Assembly (NCBI GenBank): GCA_964036315.1
Contig: OZ038478.1
Location: 147,754,683 to 147,818,682 of the forward strand
Source: Acanthosepion esculentum
Taxonomy: Eukaryota; Mollusca; Cephalopoda; Sepiida; Sepiidae
Direction of reading: 5' to 3'
DNA: 64,000 bases
In this document: in pieces, positions 35,251 to 48,467 of the stretch
Position numbering within the stretch: position 1 is the first letter of the stretch
Layout of the letters: every line of letters begins with the position of its first letter
The notes under the pieces: model-generated
Seen by the model: the letters and a program-made list of their open reading frames with translations, nothing else
The model's database searches: none
What the model was told of the DNA's origin: nothing
Program-made: the position numbers and the translations under genes

Positions 35251-35339
35251 CATTGACATAGCATTGGCTAGTTATGATAGTGCAGAGTAATCGAATGCAT
35301 AGGTATATACAAAATAAAACAATATCAAATATTATTATC

Positions 35340-36190
35340 AAAAAGATATAGGTATATACAGGGACGACGGTCTATTAATTCTAAGTAAATGCAACGGCAG
35401 AACTACAGAAATATTAAGACAAGATATAATAAAAACTTCAAAATACAAGAATTTACAATCGATATAAAATCCAATCAAAGAATAATAAATCTTTTAGATA
35501 TAACATTCTACCAAAACATATGAAAAAAAGCATATGAATCAGCCTTAAGAAATTGCGGATATTCACGCAAACTAGGATACAAAGATGAAAACAATAAAAA
35601 AAAACAGAAAAAAGTAATGTAATTTGGTTCACTCCCCTAAAATTATACAATAAAAAAATACAGCAGTTATTCTTCAAAAAAATGACAAACAATTCCTTAA
35701 GAACGGCAATAATTCTCAACATAAATACATAAATTAGTTACTACTGCATGGATAACATGGAGAAAATAATAACTAAACCTGATAGAAATACATTACAAAA
35801 CCAATAGAATTACAGCAGGAAGAAAAACACACAGAGAAAGTAACACAATTAATTGTAACTGCAGAAACAAATAAAATTACCCACTTAACAATCAAAGATT
35901 AACCAATAACATAATACACATAATTCCCGTAAGTAATAACATTAGGACAGGCGAAAAATCTTACATAGACGCAGCTGGTAAAAAAACCTTTACAGAAATA
36001 TATTATTACCACAAAATGTCATTCAAAAGCAAAAATGCTCAATAAAACCCTATCAAAATACATATGGATCCAAAAAAGGAAACAGTATCCCCATCAAGAT
36101 CAAGTGGGAATTTATAAAATGTGCATCCACATAGAGTATGACCAATAAAAACTTCAAATTATGCTTAGAGGAAAAATTAATTTTAATTAG
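35340..36190 (+). pseudogene. YRDDG-type Penelope-like element, RT to C-terminus (copy P3)
   Basis: At about 35355-35395 the plus strand reads IYRDDGLLILSKCN, the intact catalytic box. It continues with INLLDITF (FLD block), ESALRNCGYS, a decayed Cys cluster near 35860 (NCNCRNK-like), GEKSYIDAAGKTF (YIG region), EIYYYHKMSF and, at the end, NFKLCLEEKL. Many stops and frame changes interrupt it. The sequence upstream of the RT box is replaced by the AAT/AAG repeat, so it is 5'-truncated. Confidence 0.82.
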
Positions 36191-36194
36191 TTTT

Positions 36195-37140
36195 AAAAAT
36201 CAAAATGAACTCTTATACAAGAAATCTGAAATAATGGGTAAATGTAGGCATATAAATAAATACCTACCTTACTAAATAAGCACTTATTAAAAATAAACAA
36301 ATAAATATATATAATATATATATTCTTTTCAAAAAATCTTCAATTCAATGTTTTTGTGAGTAATGATGCTTTTTCTGCTATACACCAATTCACCTGCTTA
36401 TTTCTTAATAATCGGTGTACCGTTTCAAATGAAATCTAACTGTTAAGGCTGCATTTACTCCTCACCTGTCAGACTGTTAATTTTAGATTACGTACCTAGA
36501 CTCTGGTCATGTTTCATTCATCATTATTCTCTTTCCAGTTTTCCTTTTAAAACAATTCCAATGGTCGCAACATTTCCTTGCTTTGAATATAGTCGCTGAA
36601 AATTAACAACAGACTAGCTATCCCCCGTGGATTCACAACCTTTAATTTTTTCAGCAGAATCTTTAGCCCTGATTTAGTGTAGAAAATCAAGCTAATATTC
36701 AGCTACAATGATTTGCCAAGGTATCTTATAATTATGTTAATAAGATGGAACAACTCCTACTTAAAATTTGTATATATATGAAGACTTTATTTTAAAAATA
36801 GTTTTGCATGCACTTTTTTCAGCTTCCAGCTACTTAAAACGGTGTATCATCTATTACACGGCTCCTACGAAAATGTAATAACTCATCTTCCACCCCTAAA
36901 GGTCCACATACACGAATGAAGTTAGCAGACTGCTAAACAATGTTGACTTCTTAATAATATAAAAATGTAACATCATATTATGCAGTTTACCTCAAACTTT
37001 TGTATGCCAGTGTAGATTATCGCACATAAAAGTGATTATGTAAATTTAGTCTAATACAAGATTGTATTCTTTTTATTAGAACATTGCAAAAGCTGAAAGT
37101 ATATTAACAATTACTATTATTATGACAAATCTTGACAGAA
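36195..37140. other. Unassigned AT-rich sequence
   Basis: No motif, repeat end or open frame of note. Confidence 0.45.
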
Positions 37141-37149
37141 TTTTTGGAA

Positions 37150-38060
37150 AAATAATAGCTTATCATGGCCCAAAATGGTCTACGAGAGAAATCTGTTTCA
37201 TTTTAAATCATAAATATATTTTAAAACATTTTTTAGAATTATGGAATTAAACATATAGTAGCTAATGTTAAAATATTTGTAACAAAATTAGTTTTCATTG
37301 GGCAGTTGTTGATGCCAGTAATCGTCCAACGACGGTAAAATCTCTATTCTACATTGAAAGAATATTCATTCATTGTACACATGAGGAATATCTACAAAAT
37401 CAATTAAATGGTTGAATCTGAATAAAAACGCTGTTGCGACAATATTGCACAATCTGAACGTGTAAAAGACAGTAGAGTTCAAAAAGCGATCAAGCCTTTA
37501 TAGCCACCTAATCTTAATTTTCATTCGTTTTATCAGGAGATGTTTTAAAATATATGCGCAAAAACTGACTAAGGATGCAGATAATGAATTCAAAGTTGTG
37601 GGTACTGTGAATGATTCAACATCGGTCAAACGTTCCCTGAACAAAAGCGAGTTATATAGCCGACGGAAACGAGTTATAACATTTCAAAGTTTGAGACAGC
37701 GCCTTGTGGTTAAACGAAACAAGCATCAAATTAATTGATTTTGATGGCATCCAAAGAGATTGGTGGTGACGTGCCAAGGCTCAGACGGAAAAGTGATTGT
37801 TGTCAGTAGTTACACCTGATGCAGAAAACGCCATGTAATGGGACTGTATAGGCTCTAGGGGCAGTGGTGAATGGCATTTCATAGAAAGAATCATGAATAA
37901 TGATGGTTACCAAAACGAGTAAAAGTTACCATTGTCGTCAGTGAAACGCTTAGAACAACGATCTGTATCAGCATGAAAGACAGCTTAAAAATAAAATATT
38001 CCGAAGAATTTTCTCGTAATTAAGTCTAATGTGCATTTGTGGCATGTGCTGAAAATGATA
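37150..38060 (+). pseudogene. Tc1-like transposase remnant
   Basis: Translating the plus strand in shifting frames gives blocks in the order of Tc1-type transposases: GSDGKVIVV (family form GSDGK..VWR), WDCIGSRGSGEWHFIERIMN and NNDGY, the motif region between the first and second catalytic acids. Upstream is a decayed helix-turn-helix-like part (WSTREICFILNH near 37180). Frames break at least four times. TIRs were not identified. Confidence 0.6.
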
Positions 38061-38064
38061 AATG

Positions 38065-38792
38065 AGGAATACCCATGATAGATTTGAAAGACGTCATAAT
38101 ATCAGACAGAACGTAAAGAAGTGAAGTGACTGCATATATCTAGGGAAATCCTTGTTTTCAAGGCAAAAATAACACAGAAAATCTAGACTATTTGCCTTAT
38201 TTATACACAGACTAGTGTTCTCATCTTTACTGTGGACTGAACTCACAGATTTCGTATCACTGCATTCGCGAAACAACGGTTTAATCCCCTAATCTATTGT
38301 CCATCTACATAAAATCATGACGTTCACTCGAAATATTGTATTTAAATCATTTTATTCCATTATTTTCTAGACAGAATTGTATTCATATATTTGGAAATTC
38401 TGTAAGATTTTCTAATAAATAATACGTGATAAAATACATTATAAGTAAATAATGCCACACCAGATAATTTTTAAAAAATCCGGATATATTTGGAAAAATT
38501 ACGGTCTGTTTGATTTAATGTATAGGCTTTAGGGAATCTTGACTGATCTAGATAAGTGTAAAATGAAAACTAATCTAGTGTTCCAGTACGGTTGATCTTC
38601 AAATGCATCTTAATATGGAGAGTCCATATCAAGTTATGGGAATGGCGTTATTAGTATAAAGAAAATCAAGTTTCATACGGATTATAGAAATTTTACACAT
38701 TCGTTTGATTATAATTGAAGATATATTTCGACCAGGAAATAACCTTTTCTAAAGAGCAATAATGCATCCATGTTCTCACAATATTCTCAGTA

Positions 38793-38795
<3 letters not shown>
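38065..38795. other. Unassigned AT-rich sequence
   Basis: No motif recognised; a 60-codon minus frame at 38094-38276 has no support. Confidence 0.45.
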
Positions 38796-39539
<744 letters not shown>

Positions 39540-39540
<1 letters not shown>

Positions 39541-40980
39541 GATAAGCACATGGAGTCTTTAATGAACTATTTCGTTTATAATTTTTATCATCTCATCAGA
39601 ACGGCAACCTGCTACACGAATGGCGAAACTACACCGGATGGATAATTTAGCTTGTTAGTGGCGAACTAAAATATCCGTCCGGTGTGTTTATTGAATCGAA
39701 CATATCTAACCATTAAATTTTGCTATCTTAATCTTATCTTTTCCTTTCTCTGTTAAATGAAAACTCCGAGATATTTAAATTCTTATACTTGTTTGATTTT
39801 CGTATATCTGTGGAATTTGCATGCTGAGTGGCTACCTTTATGCATATTTCTAAGTTTTATGTGTTTAGATTTATCTGTTCCAAATTCTGAATTTTTATGA
39901 ACTGTAAGTGCCACCATTGCACCCATTGCAATACCATGTCATAGTCATGAATATTTTGTCAGGCTATGAATAAGCATGTAATAATAGCATTATTAACAAA
40001 AATCTGTTTTGATGTTGCATTTGTAAACATTTTCTATAGAGAATATTTTAAAATATCTTAAACCATGTTTTCACAACTGAAGAAAATTCAAAATATCGTG
40101 GACTGTTTGCAGTATATCTGCTTAGTCGGAGAAAATTAAACTGTCATTTCAGAAAAAAATCATTTATGTTTCAAAGTTTGAGAAGATCATGCTTAACGAA
40201 TGTTTTAAGGCTTTATGTTAGTATGAAAATCAGTTAATATTAATTTTATACTTTGACTTAAATTAAGTTCACATTTCTTAAAGTTGCATTATACTTTATA
40301 AATTACTTTTAAAATTCTTATCTATTTATACGGATTGTGGTCTAACTTCTTGTATTTGTTTTGTTATAGAAAAAAAACGCTTATTTTCCAAGGTGTATTA
40401 TTATTATTATTAATACATTTTGAAAACATTTTTTCTAGTCCGTAGACTGATACATTTCATGTGGTAATTTTATGTAGAATACATTATTTTTTATATTCTA
40501 TTTATGTCTCAAATTACAGTGTACGCCGAAAGTTTAAATGTCCTTAGTTAAAATTCAGACGAGAATTAAGAGAATGAAAGAATGTCGTTTTATTAAATAT
40601 TCAATCTGCGGACATTTCTCTCTAGACTGCAACAAATCACATGAATAATTATTTTCTATACTTTTGTTTTTTTTAATCAGTGTATTTGAATTCATATTCT
40701 TGAATTTTGAATTTGATTTGGTCAGTCGCTGATCGTTGTCTATTTGAGTTATGCATATTTCAAAATGAAACGCTGGAAAGTGAAGCGATTCAATGATATT
40801 AAAAAGAAAATCATTTAGATAATTTTTTCTTCCGAAATTATGAAAAAGTCTGTGTAATACAGTGATTTAACTTAGATTTTATTTTAGAACTTCTAAAGAA
40901 AACGAGATTTTTATATTCATCTTTTAATAAATTCTATTTATAATTTGCGAAAACGTTTAGTTTCAGTTGAAAATATATAC
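39540..40980. other. Unassigned AT-rich sequence
   Basis: No open frame of note and no element ends recognised over about 1.4 kb. Confidence 0.45.
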
Positions 40981-40984
40981 ATTA

Positions 40985-42110
40985 TATTTACCACTTCACC
41001 CCAAGCAAGACGACAATGCCACTAAGACATAAGTGTCTACTGAGAGTGAAAGAGAAGGGAAAATTATAAGGAAACAGAAATCCAATCACAAACAAGAAAC
41101 AAACATTTACTCCTTTAGAAAAGACTGAGGAGAGCCGAACTGAGTGATAACCAAAACTATCAACTCCTATTGTGGAAATAAATCTTAAATATCTCTTTCT
41201 GATTCTAAGAATATGTGTTCTTTTTGCTCCCATTTTCCTAAACAAAAACTTCCTTGTTACTCACATGTTTCGTCCATGGTATTCACAGCACCTTTCTAAA
41301 GATGCTCAGCATTTTTGCCTGAAATATTCTCTTCATAACCGGGAGTATTGTACCGCATATAGGAATATTATTATTACATAGTAGTTTAGCACTTAACACT
41401 TGTTTCTAGGTCAATTATACTGTTTCTTAATACTTGTACAAATCTTCTTCTGTTTGCCTTCTGAATGTGGGCAAATACGAATCTACAATTCTATGACCTT
41501 TATATCTCTTACCAAAGTTTGTCGTTTTACTATGTTTACTAAGCTCTCTTCCATGAAACATTTACACGAGCCCATTAAGATGATCGTGCACCAATTTCCT
41601 CTCTTCCAGTTGCCTTTACGATTTCCTGTGACTGTCAAATTTTATAAACCCTTTTTCGCATTATGTGCCTTGGATATTACAACAGTCTGTTTCCGATGCT
41701 ATGTGTCATTTTGTTGTTTCCATTTTCCCTTAAATTTTGTCGTTTTCAAATGGTCAGTTCATGGTACTCACAGCATTCTTATGCAGAACAACATTTCTGT
41801 TGGCACGTCTCTCCATCTGTAATCAGATTGCCAAGCATTCACTGCCATATAGGAGCACCGGTATTCCATAACGGTTCATTAATCTTTTCTTTGTCTCCTA
41901 CACTTTTTGTTTCCTAATAATTTGTTTCGCTATTGGAAAGCATCTTACTCTCCCAATGGGCATCAGAGTTCAGTGTCACATTTTCCGTCGTCTGTTGAAG
42001 TGTTGGTGTATGTACTGTCGTCTACTGGAGAGGCAAAGTGTAACAAGATTGTCTCGATGAATACTTCGATAACTCACTGGCTTCGAATCTGACTGGATGC
42101 TTAACTAGTA
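40985..42110. other. Unassigned sequence with overlapping frames on both strands
   Basis: Slightly richer in GC than its surroundings, with frames at 41400-41822 (plus) and 40988-41245 (minus). The 140-codon plus frame is Phe/Leu/Cys-rich without a domain. The minus strand has basic stretches (KRTHILRIRKRYLRF) that hint at a decayed element protein, but I cannot name it. Confidence 0.3.
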
Positions 42111-42114
42111 TGGA

Positions 42115-42905
42115 TTTGTACCAAATTTATCTAAGTCATTATATAATTTGATTTAAATAAGAATTATGTTAAATGCTACCCAAAGATTTGGAGATTAAAA
42201 ACATAATATGAGAAAAGAATATAATAATAACATTTACAGATCCGGTTTGGGAGCCAGTTGATGCATGCTCAAGGGAATTACCTAAGATAAAATTGTATAA
42301 ATTACGAGTCAGCGTAAGTTGTTTTCGGGTTAATAACACAAGGACTTATAAGTAGCTTCTTGTACTTGTACCATTTATATGTATCATTTTCCAGAAAGTT
42401 ATTTATATGCAACATTTAAGACAATCGTACGAAAACTGTTTGACATTTAGAATTAGCATTCTTCGCTATGCCCGCACGCACAAACTTTAGCATGTCCTGA
42501 GAATTCTTGTAATGATTCACTTCAAAATAAGTATACAGTTTTTTTATCCAGAAACAAATATGTAAATGCTTTTATTAAAACTTCCTTTAAAGATTAGGAA
42601 ACCAATTACATTTATTGCTTGCACAAAAGCATTAAGATTATTTCAGTATAGTCACTTTGAAAAAAAAAAGAAAAGAAAATTATACGCACGTAAAATAAGT
42701 AATTTTATATATATTGTAAATATCTTGGAAATATTATTTTACCTGTATTTACATGAAAATATTACGTTCTGGTGTTCTCTCGTACGTATATATAACTATG
42801 ATCTTTAAGAAGATTAACTAGAAATTGATAGAAAAACAGGTTACAAACTCTCTCTCAGTCTGTCTGTTTCTCCTTCACTAAGTCACTTAGTCCCACACAC
42901 ACCGA
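42115..42905. other. Unassigned AT-rich sequence
   Basis: No motif recognised. Confidence 0.45.
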
Positions 42906-42924
42906 CACACACATATCAAACATT

Positions 42925-43460
42925 TATGGGGCGATCGGAATCCAATGGTAAAATACAGGCTAGACACCAGCATCACTTTGTGATTAATGTATGGGCTGGA
43001 ATTGTTGGTGAATGAATGGTAGGTCCATATGTTCTCCCAGCACCTCTTACAGGAGCTGCCTACAGTGTCTTTATTTCGAATACGCTTTCAGACATGCTAG
43101 ACGATCCTACCTTGTTAATACGAAGACGCATTTGGTTCATGCATGATGGGGCCCCAGAACATTTTAGTCATATTTTCCTGGTGCACACACTGTCATCTAC
43201 CATGAAAGATTGATAGGTAAGTGAGGACGGATTCCATGGCCTGCACATTTCCCCGTCCTCATTCTTAAAATAATTTATGTAGCATACATATGCAGAAACG
43301 CCTCATCAACGCAGCGTATGGACTGTAAACCCATTCGACAACCTGTTGGTGTATTTGACAGATCCGACGGATACATGCGCGTGTATAAGTAAGCGGAGGA
43401 CATTCTGAATAGATGTCATGAGTTGCTGTGTTGAGGTTTAACGATGGCCTTTTAAACATA
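42925..43460 (+). pseudogene. Tc1/mariner-superfamily transposase fragment
   Basis: The plus strand reads VWAGIVGEWMVGPYVLPAPL, then TGAAYSVFISNTLSDMLDD and MHDGAPEHFSHIF. This is the core of a transposase type common in ants and other arthropods, where the Asp of HDGAPAHF is the second catalytic residue. After a frameshift follow LIGK.GRIPWPAHFP and, decayed, the segment where the third acidic residue should be (expected RSPDLTPLDF; here HFPVLILKI). It belongs to a different lineage from the mariner at 9541 and from the Tc1-like piece at 37150. TIRs not found. Confidence 0.72.
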
Positions 43461-43534
43461 CGTTTATAAGGATAATTTACCTTGTTTTAGTGTGAAAAAC
43501 ACGCCCACAACATTTTTAAATGTATTTTTGAAAC

Positions 43535-43539
<5 letters not shown>

Positions 43540-43597
<58 letters not shown>
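43540..43597. repeat. (TA)n microsatellite
   Basis: Pure TA run of about 58 bp. Confidence 0.95.
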
Positions 43598-43599
<2 letters not shown>

Positions 43600-43601
<2 letters not shown>

Positions 43602-44335
43602 ATATGTCGATTGAAACATAAATATAAATATAGTACAACTCTTTCCAAGTAGATATGAGATATCAATAAAAATACAAATAAAATTTTATACATATTCTGC
43701 TTCGATTGATCAAAATATTTCTAAAATGCAAAAAGATAAAATATGAGCAAAATATTGTCAAATGTGCTAGAAAAAAATAGCGATTGTTATGTTCAATGAA
43801 CAGAAAATATTTCTGAATAAATTTATGTCAACATCAGTCAATTTTGAAATCACTCAATTGATTATTGTAAAATACTCAGTGTATATTGATATTAGACGAT
43901 TGTGTTTAAACAACGCGATGAGCGAAACCAGGGAATCTCGAGTTGCCTGTGAGTAGGATTGTTTTTATTTTATCACTTTCTTCTGTACGACTTGTAGATG
44001 CTTTATGATCTATTTATCATTAAACTAATAACTTTATTAACCCTGTAAAATATATCTTGGATAGTTAACTTGGATACTACGATTCCTATCACGTGAGCGA
44101 ATATATATTCTTTAATACAGGCTATGATTATTTTGCAAAACTTCTGTTTATCTAGTGGAGTGCTTGTCTATGAAAACATGTAGAAAAGATTATTGACTTG
44201 GAAATCAAAATCGCATGGCATCTGACAGTTCTCCACCGTAATCTATCATCAGATCTAATATATCTAAGAAGACTCTCAGTGGAATACAGTGACGTAACAT
44301 TCGGTTGTTCTACTGTAGTTCCTGTAAGAAGTAGG
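43600..44335. other. Unassigned AT-rich sequence
   Basis: No motif recognised. The TIR element begins at 44344. Confidence 0.45.
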
Positions 44336-45348
44336 ATTTATGGTAGGTACCTTCATGAGATCGACAGAAAATGAGCATAGCATGATAAAAATTGCCTTAA
44401 ACTTGACGAAAATAATTTTTATTTGTCTAACTGTTTATGCTATAATAAAGAGGAAAGATCAAAGTATTTTTTGATTATTTTTTTACTTTTTTTTATCATT
44501 TCGATCACATCCAAAAGTGTCGTTTAAAAACATGTTTATTTTTAAAAAAAAAAACCGATCGTCAGACATTTTTTTTAAATTTTATAAACAACAATTTAAT
44601 TTTTCCGTTTTAAATTCTGCCAAGAAATAGTTAAACTTTTTTTAAAATTTATTTTTACAAAATTTAAAATTTAAATGTTTATTTAACATATTTGGAAAGA
44701 AAACATTACTTACTTTACGCGCTGAAAAGTGTACTTTAAAAAAAAAACACAGCGGGTCGGAAAAATAGTGACACATTCGAGGTGTCGATTGATGCTGTCA
44801 ATCAGTATTGACAGCTTACGCGACCTAATTTCATCGTACGGATGGACGAAAGTGAAATAATTTAGCTTCTTATTGAACCAACTTGCGTAACCAGTTATTA
44901 AGGGAAAATTTCAGCGTTTTAATCTTTAATTGTTTCTTAGCTTTCCATCTTGACGTGTACGATGCTTTATGAAAATTTTAAAACTAAGACTGTTGATAGA
45001 AAAAAAAAATTCATAAGGTGCATACAAATTAATTTAATTATTTTAATTACTTTAATTAGATACCTTTCTTATGAAAGGCTAAGGTGTAAAATATAAACAT
45101 ATACATTTATTATATTTTATGGTATTATTTCTATTTCCCTTCATTTATTAATTTTGATATTTCATATAGAAAAAAAATAACTGAGAAAATAATAAAAAAA
45201 GAAATTTCATAAGATAGGTTAGGTACATAATACTTTTAGGTACCCTTATCATTTGAAATATTACACAATTTTTTTTTGTTAATTTTTCTTCAAAGTAATA
45301 CGAATATTGAAAAGACTTTATTTCACATAATTACATAATCATATACAC

Positions 45349-45363
45349 TTTATTTTATTTATT
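45349..45363 (-). terminator. Tandem AATAAA poly(A) signals for the 140-aa gene
   Basis: Two minus-strand AATAAA words, at 45363-45358 and 45354-45349, lie about 90-105 nt after the stop codon at 45454. Confidence 0.55.
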
Positions 45364-45453
45364 CATAACCAAGTAAGAAGAGAGGTCTAGAGATGCAATG
45401 CAATTCGTACCAGAGATTCGTGAAATATTTCCTCACAAACTCCAACCTAATGA

Positions 45454-45876
45454 TCAGAGTCCTTGCTGCTGGATGTCACAGGATGGGGTTAACCATTTAA
45501 AGAGCAGGTCGTGCATGATATAGTCGGTAGCTATTTCACATTTGTCCAGTTGATAGTCTTCATTATCTTCTTCATAGAAAATGTTGTAATCTGGGTCAGA
45601 GAATTCCATGACCCATCCTACAAATATCTTATCAACAGAATCAACTGTCCAGATGTGTTTTTTAGTATGGCCAACTATATCACCACGTAAGATTTTGTAA
45701 ATGTTATCTACAAAATCTTGGGAAAAGTCCGGGAATTCTGCTTTGATGGCAGAATTGGTGTGTTCAAGGTCCTTCAATCTTCTCTGTAGCTGACGCCTTT
45801 CCTTTTTTTGATGCTGTCTCTGCTTTTCAGGATATTCTGATCCTGTGTGGTTCTGTGCTATACTGCATGGCAACAT
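45454..45876 (-). CDS. 140-aa protein of unknown function inside the TIR element
   Basis: Complete ATG-to-stop frame. Residues about 18-48 are rich in Lys, Arg, Gln and Glu with heptad-like spacing (KQRQHQKKERRQLQRRLKDL), suggesting a basic coiled coil. Residues about 50-90 hold an amphipathic part (FVDNIYKILRGDIVGHTKKH). From about residue 75 there is a Trp/acidic region (HIWTVDSVDKIFVGWVMEFS, then YNIFYEEDNEDYQL) that reads like a small beta-barrel of Tudor/SH3 type; that is inference only. A TATA-like box lies about 105 nt upstream and poly(A) signals about 90 nt downstream. It is not a transposase I recognise. It could be an accessory protein, the last exon of a degraded transposase gene, or a captured host segment. 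Confidence 0.7.
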   Translation of the reverse strand: MLPCSIAQNHTGSEYPEKQRQHQKKERRQLQRRLKDLEHTNSAIKAEFPDFSQDFVDNIYKILRGDIVGHTKKHIWTVDSVDKIFVGWVMEFSDPDYNIFYEEDNEDYQLDKCEIATDYIMHDLLFKWLTPSCDIQQQGL

Positions 45877-45980
45877 CCAAAAGGATTGTTTAAACTTTAA
45901 AGGAAAAGAAAAATATCAAAAATTTCTCCACACGTGTCTAGCACAAACACAGTAAAGGCTGACCGACAGCGGAGGACAAC

Positions 45981-45990
45981 ATTTATAGCC
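45981..45990 (-). promoter_or_regulatory. TATA-like box upstream of the 140-aa gene
   Basis: The minus strand reads GGCTATAAAT, about 105 nt before the ATG at 45876. About 25-35 nt downstream is TCGGTCAGCC, a plausible initiator. An ACCGGAAGC word (ETS-like) lies about 50 nt upstream. Function is inference. Confidence 0.45.
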
Positions 45991-46771
45991 AGGCAAGCCA
46001 CATGACTTTCTTTTGTTTTCATGACGCTTCCGGTCTTCCGTATATTTGAATTTAAGCTATTTTTGACACAAAAAAAAAACATGTTATATTAGATTTTTAC
46101 CTAAAAGCAACTTTCTGATTGTAACCAGGTTTATTTTATAATCTGTAAATGATATTATCTACTTAATAATACATTGACTAACTGCAACACCATTTTGATC
46201 AATTTTAAAATATTTAACAACTTTAAGCAATAAACATAAATTTAACAATAAGAAATAACAAATAATTGTTGTAAAAACTTATTTTTCATCTAAAATGTTT
46301 TTTGCTTTCAGGAAATGTTATGCATAGTCATACAAATAAGTAAAAGCAACTAAAAGTTTTTGAAATTAAATAATATCTTTGTTTTATTGAGTTTTGTATG
46401 TTACAATTCAGAGCTGATTTTAAGGTAGACGGGTTCGAAATAAAAAAAAAAGTAAAATGGATTTGCTTTGGTCAAAGCCTTGTGCTTTTAACTAATTAGT
46501 CGCTAAATCGGAACACCTTAGAATTTCATGAGTTTTCATGAAATTACTTATGGGGGGGTGTAATAAATAAAATAAAAAAATTACCATGATTTAAAAAAAA
46601 AAATAAACACATTTATAATAATTTCCATCATTTGTGAATAGTTACTGAAAGTTTTATGAAAATCCGACAATTATTTTTATTTTTACAAGATTTTCAAAAT
46701 TAACGGCTCCCATTAAAAAAGAAAATTCAAAAAAAAAAAAACACGCGCTCATGAAGGTACCTAATTTATGG

Positions 46772-48460
46772 TATGAAGTTGGGAGCTCCTCACGCAACCG
46801 GATTCGGATTAAGAGTTACCCTTCTCGCACAATAGCTGCCAAACCGTCCTTGAGAGAGAAGCAATGGATTCATCCTCTTCCAAGTGTAGTAGCGCGAACA
46901 TGAATGCAAACATTCGCTTCCACTTTAAAATCGCCAATACCATTTTACGTTATGATAACCAATACGCTACACGCACTTCTATATACCTGTCAGTTTAGCT
47001 GATCCAGAAAATTGTAATAAGTAAGGATATTACAGATGTTTTTCATTACTAATTCTATCATTTACTCTGGCTGTGTGTTATTCCTCGCCAATTTTACCTT
47101 AGGAGAGGTGAACATTTGCCAATAAACTTTCTTCCAGAAATCAGCGTTGTACTGTAGTCAATGTTTTTCTTCACTCATCTTTCATGTATAGCACATGTTT
47201 TTGTCGATAATATATCTAAAACGATCTAACAAGAATCCTAAAAAAACGAAAGTTATGTAAATATTAGCCAAGTAACATTCGATTGTTAAAAGTGAAAAAA
47301 AATTAAAATCTCTGGTATAAAAACGGTTGAAAAAGAAAGTTCAGAAAAAGTGGAATAATCAGGAAGTGAAAAATAAATAGAAAGCAATGAAAATAAATAT
47401 AAAGTATATAGTAATTAATAATTGAATAAAACGACAGAAAAGTTGAAGGGAATAAACATTGTAAGGAAGAATTTTGGAAAAATAAAAAATAAAATATAAT
47501 GTTAATGAGTAAGGAAAATATATTTAAGAAAGTAATAAGCTGGAAAGATAGGAAATAAGTTACAAAAGGGAGCGAAAACTATTAATAATAATAGTAATGT
47601 ATAATAATCTACCATAAGACCAGTACTCCATGAGCTGACAACGACTGAACCAAACGGAAAATCTAGACTGAGAGAAAATTGTGAAATAATAATAAATTTA
47701 AAGATTCAACGAAATTAGATTTCCCAAACGAAATTGCTGTTGAAATATTCAGTAATACTAAGGGAAGTGGTGTATGAGTGTACACCAGAGAACAGTGAAG
47801 ACGAAGGCGTCCATTAATGATCGAATACAATGTTTAAATGTCAAAGAATTAAGTAAAGTAAGGACTAACAAAAGAATCAAGCAACTGTCTGAATAAAAAT
47901 CATTTAAAAGATGAGAAAAATAAGTAGTAGATTTTTTCAAAATGATTTAAACTTAAAAAGGAATACGGATTTTTCATATACAAGTCTATGTAGGGGAAAT
48001 TATATCTTGACATGTTACTGTTGTTCTCGAATGAAACAGAAAGGATGCGAAATGAAAACGTGAAGAGAATTAGGAATAGGAAGGTTAAATAATACAGGAG
48101 AGATAGTTTAATAAATGAAAAAAGTCAGAAGTTATTTTTTATTATTATCGAATGACAGTATTCCTTGCAATTTAATTCTCTGAATAATTGCTGAGAAACA
48201 TCGTTTCCAAATCAGTTAGACAAACAAATTTAAAATAAATATTGATACTAACTGTAAGGGAAACTCGAAGTCTAGTTGGGCTTAATGTGTCTTTATTGAA
48301 AGTAACTGAAGATTCTTGTTGTTTTTGCGAAGGCATCATGATTTATCATAGAAAGTATGATAAATCATACAACAGGGGAAAAGTTGACAATTCCCTTTGA
48401 TCGTCTCGGTTGCAGCTGATCTGGGTTTTCATTTGTTACAGGAACAGCCAGCCAGAAGTA
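46772..48460. other. Unassigned AT-rich sequence
   Basis: No domain motif in the short frames (for example 47758-47940 minus). Purine-rich and A-rich on the plus strand from about 47280 to 47580. Confidence 0.45.
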
Positions 48461-48467
48461 TTTAGTT

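Larger units (their letters stand above)
44336..46771. mobile_element. TIR DNA transposon, 2,420 bp, with 8-bp target duplication
   Basis: The element covers 44344-46763. Both ends carry the perfect 16-bp inverted repeat TAGGTACCTTCATGAG. The flanks are identical: ATTTATGG at 44336-44343 and at 46764-46771. Eight-base duplications are typical of hAT and P-type elements, and the TAGG start is compatible with hAT, but no transposase was recognised inside. The AGGTAC word recurs internally (about 45228-45245) and could be a binding-site echo. The single gene inside is described under 45454-45876. Confidence 0.9.

Noticed and set aside
41400..41822. 140-codon Phe/Leu/Cys-rich plus frame as a membrane protein gene
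   Set aside because: No signal peptide, domain or regulatory context; overlapping frames and local base bias explain it.
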